Below, piece by piece: positions 61,477-64,000 of a stretch of 64,000 bases of DNA (the stretch's first letter is position 1; the number at the start of each line of letters is the position of its first letter). The notes beneath the pieces are model-generated. The model had not been told where the DNA came from and made no database searches. It saw only the letters and a program-made list of their open reading frames with translations. The stretch covers positions 45,828,515 through 45,892,514 of the forward strand of contig NC_087067.1 of assembly GCF_963678635.1 (NCBI RefSeq), in the 5' to 3' direction. The position numbers and the translations under genes are program-made. Origin of the DNA: Symsagittifera roscoffensis (Eukaryota; Xenacoelomorpha; Acoela; Convolutidae).

Positions 61477-62680
61477 GATACGGTTTTTCCAGAATTTGTC
61501 AACGACTTAAAATCCTGTTCAGTCTATGGATGTTCGGTTGCGGTATTAACATTTCCGCGACTGACAAAGTCGAACAATTATTCGCGGACCTTGACCTGGG
61601 CTGTTCACACTCAAATTTAGCATCAACGTTTATAATACATTTTTTCAGGTTTTCAACAATTTGAGTACATTAGATCAGCTGAATTTAAACCTAAGATAAA
61701 AACCATAAAGTGAACAAGTTCAAGAAACTTAAATAAACCGGTTACACGGACCTACGGCTAGCGAGTTTCAGACCCAAAACAATTTTGCTAGTGCACTTTT
61801 TGCCAACTAATTTGATCAATGTCATGGTAACAAATCGAACACTGCTACCAGAGACAGTACTAAGGGACTTCGAGTTGAAACAGTCAAAAATTCGAGTTTA
61901 GCATTTAAAAATATCAATTTAGTTCAACTTTTCATTCGCCATCTGATTTGGTTTTTCTTCGGAAAGAAAAAGAATGTGTTTGTAATACCGAGACAATAGG
62001 GTCAGCGTCGCGAGAGCGAATGCTTGTGGATGATTCTAGGTAGACTTGCTAGCTTCATTTGAACCAATTTGTTTGTAAATAATGTGATGCTAAATTTGTT
62101 ATGAGGCTTGTGATTTATTATTTAATTTATAAAATGGATCATGGGATAAAATAGCACATGAAAAATTGGAATAGAGTTGAACGCACTGGAGCCAAAAAGC
62201 GTTTTATATTCACAATCACTCTTAAGTTAACAATCTCAATCACACAGCTCAATGGCTTTGAGGTGAATAAGCTATCAAAAATTGTTAGTGGAAATGAAAA
62301 AGCTGCAAAGTTAGATTTGAAACCTACTTTTCGCCGCTATCATTTCAGAAACCAAAAACAAAATAAGCTCGCCGTCATTAGAAGGAATATAAGACAAATT
62401 AATGAAAATAAAGTCTTCAAAAAAATGCCTTGAATATTCCGGTTGCCGAAGACGAGCTCTAAGAAATTTTTTTTTACCAACTATTGAAAAATTTTCCATT
62501 TAACGCAATTCAAAACAAATTGTAATATTTTTTGTACACAGTAGCGACGAAGAAGAAACTGAGACGAAGCAGCATTGTAAAAAAATAAATCAAATCAGTC
62601 GAAATGTTGTTCCGAAGAACGTAATGAATATAAGCTCGGACTGTTTTGTTCATTCAGAACAATTTTCTAAAGAGTTTGCG
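61477..62680. other. AT-rich sequence; unsupported open frame at 62158-62433
   Basis: The 91-residue frame is Lys/Asn/Ile-rich as expected from base composition, with no domain, second copy or clear splice context. I do not call it a gene. Nothing else is visible. Confidence 0.4.
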
Positions 62681-62685
62681 ACACG

Positions 62686-62720
62686 GAGCTTTGATCCCTG
62701 CATCTCCGTGTAGCCCGCCG
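62686..62720. repeat. Small hairpin
   Basis: ACACGGAG and CTCCGTGT are perfect complements around a 13-base loop, followed by a GC-rich AGCCCGCCGGGTG. No known RNA family is recognised. Confidence 0.5.
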
Positions 62721-62760
62721 GGTGTCCACATCACTATATAATCTGTCACACTTGAGACTA

Positions 62761-62810
62761 AATTGCTCATTTCATAATGTGATACAATTGCTCATTTCAT
62801 AATGTGATAT
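62761..62810 (+). repeat. 25-bp perfect tandem duplication
   Basis: AATTGCTCATTTCATAATGT plus GATA(C/T) occurs twice, at 62761 and 62786, differing only at the last base. It is a recent slippage or microhomology event. Confidence 0.9.
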
Positions 62811-64000
62811 TTTTTATTGATTTATTTACGGTTCGTTCTGAAAAATTAACGCGAATTATTTAAGCCTGGCGAATTATTCGTCACTACAAAATCCAGATTG
62901 AACTGAGGCAAGCTAAATGATCTTACTAATCCAGAGAAGTTCCAAGTTTTAAAATTTGAACTTTAATTTTATCAAACTAAAAGTTATAGTTTGTCTTTAT
63001 TTGATTTACCAAAAAATATTCTAGACCAGTTAAAGGGCAGTCGGAGCATTTGGGACTTTGCACTGACACGAGCAGTCTTGCTTAAGCTTTAAGAAGATAA
63101 TATAAAACAAATAAATTTTTCGTTTGCTTTATAATAGAAAATCATTGATCTCTTTGTAAATAGTTTTGATTAATAAGGAAAACTTTCATTGAAAAAAAAG
63201 TAACTGTAAGCGCATGATGAAACCTTGTTGACCACAGGCCACTTTTCATCGGATTTATATGGTACAGACAAATGGAAAAACAAGAGTAGTAACAGACAAA
63301 TTTTGCAAAAAAAAACATTTGAATCAAAAATTTTCAAACTATTACCGCAAAAATGATGTTGCGGAAAACGAAGAAAAAATCTAGGAATACAAGAAGTAAG
63401 TTCAAAAACTTTAAGCCTAGCATTGAGGAAACTTTTAAAAATGTGACTAAAAAGTTTGTTTTAACCAGAGAATGAAGCAAATGCACGTTAGAAAAAAAAA
63501 ATTCGAAAGCTGAGAAAAATTGAACTCCCAGGAATGTCAATTTCTGAATTTTTTTTAAGTATCGAAGCACACTAAGATTAAAAATTTCTCGAATATCAGA
63601 TCAACCAAGGTTCCGGCTGCTGTGCCAGTGTTACATAATCTTACCGCCCGAGATATAATCGAAAGAAATGTTAAAACAACTATTTTCAGGGACAATTAGT
63701 ACACTGAGGCGTATCTGCACTTTGCAAACAGAAGTCAGAAAAAAGCAAAAAAGCTCTAAGAAGGTTAAAAATTAAAAAAAGAACATTTGTTAATCTGCTG
63801 TAACGGAATCGAAACTAGACATGGATATTAAATTTCACACGACCTAGCATCTGTGCCATAGCCGCTTAACAGGGTTTTTACACTAAAGGCATGTCTAAAG
63901 CTGGAGTTACCTGTTCGGTTTGATGATAGTATAAGAAATGTACTAATGTGAAAGATAATGCGTAAATTTCAAAATCATTCAAAATGCCAAAACTTGGGCA
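62811..64000. other. AT-rich sequence to the window edge, nothing recognised
   Basis: Short reverse-strand frames (63142-63327, 63334-63570) are Phe/Leu/Ser-rich and typical of AT-rich DNA. No domain, element end or RNA gene is seen. Confidence 0.5.

Noticed and set aside
62158-62433. 91-codon plus-strand frame
   Set aside because: Lys/Asn/Ile-rich composition as expected from AT-rich DNA, no domain, no second copy, no clear splice context.

Overview
The window is AT-rich eukaryotic DNA, almost certainly from an invertebrate animal. The grounds are spliced-gene signals (GT donors, T-rich AG acceptors), small terminal-inverted-repeat transposons of hAT and TA-target type, and a very long satellite. 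Nothing seen fixes the phylum or species. There are no operons, ribosome-binding sites, CRISPR arrays, rRNAs or convincing tRNAs.

Layout. (1) Positions 1-42930 are one uninterrupted head-to-tail satellite with a 144-bp monomer, about 298 copies in one orientation, running off the left edge. It is a mosaic of monomer variants with higher-order repeats at several periods (about 431, 862, 1296, 1435, 2297 and 2876 bp), shortened 79-bp monomers and one clear template-switch scar. (2) Positions 42931-45600 form a short transition followed by the one gene I can model with confidence. It has two exons and encodes a predicted 320-residue single-pass membrane protein, whose outer part is 20 copies of a 10-residue Gly/Thr/Asp repeat made by a 30-bp minisatellite. 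A hAT-like MITE sits in its intron. (3) Positions 45600-53000 are non-coding and built from duplications of several ages: a 0.5-kb TA-flanked MITE, a recent tandem duplication in which a 1.1-kb block is present in only one copy, and older diverged copies downstream. (4) Positions 53400-56810 hold weak exon candidates, a strikingly G/C-skewed patch, and the remains of a multi-exon gene for a multi-pass membrane or secreted-type protein. One exon of that gene was split by a hAT-like MITE with a perfect 8-bp target duplication. (5) Positions 56830-64000 hold a foldback element made of 19-bp repeats, a diverged duplication carrying a conserved 60-codon reading frame, two more MITEs, a 22-bp minisatellite and otherwise unassigned AT-rich sequence.

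The genes do not form a pathway. The window looks like the edge of a satellite block (possibly centromeric or other heterochromatin) passing into repeat-rich, gene-poor flanking DNA. The most unusual items are the satellite's layered organisation, the template-switch hairpin at 14972-15012, the minisatellite-coded membrane protein (five of six frames free of stops over 600 bp), and the pair of P segments whose shared reading frame appears to have evolved as protein.
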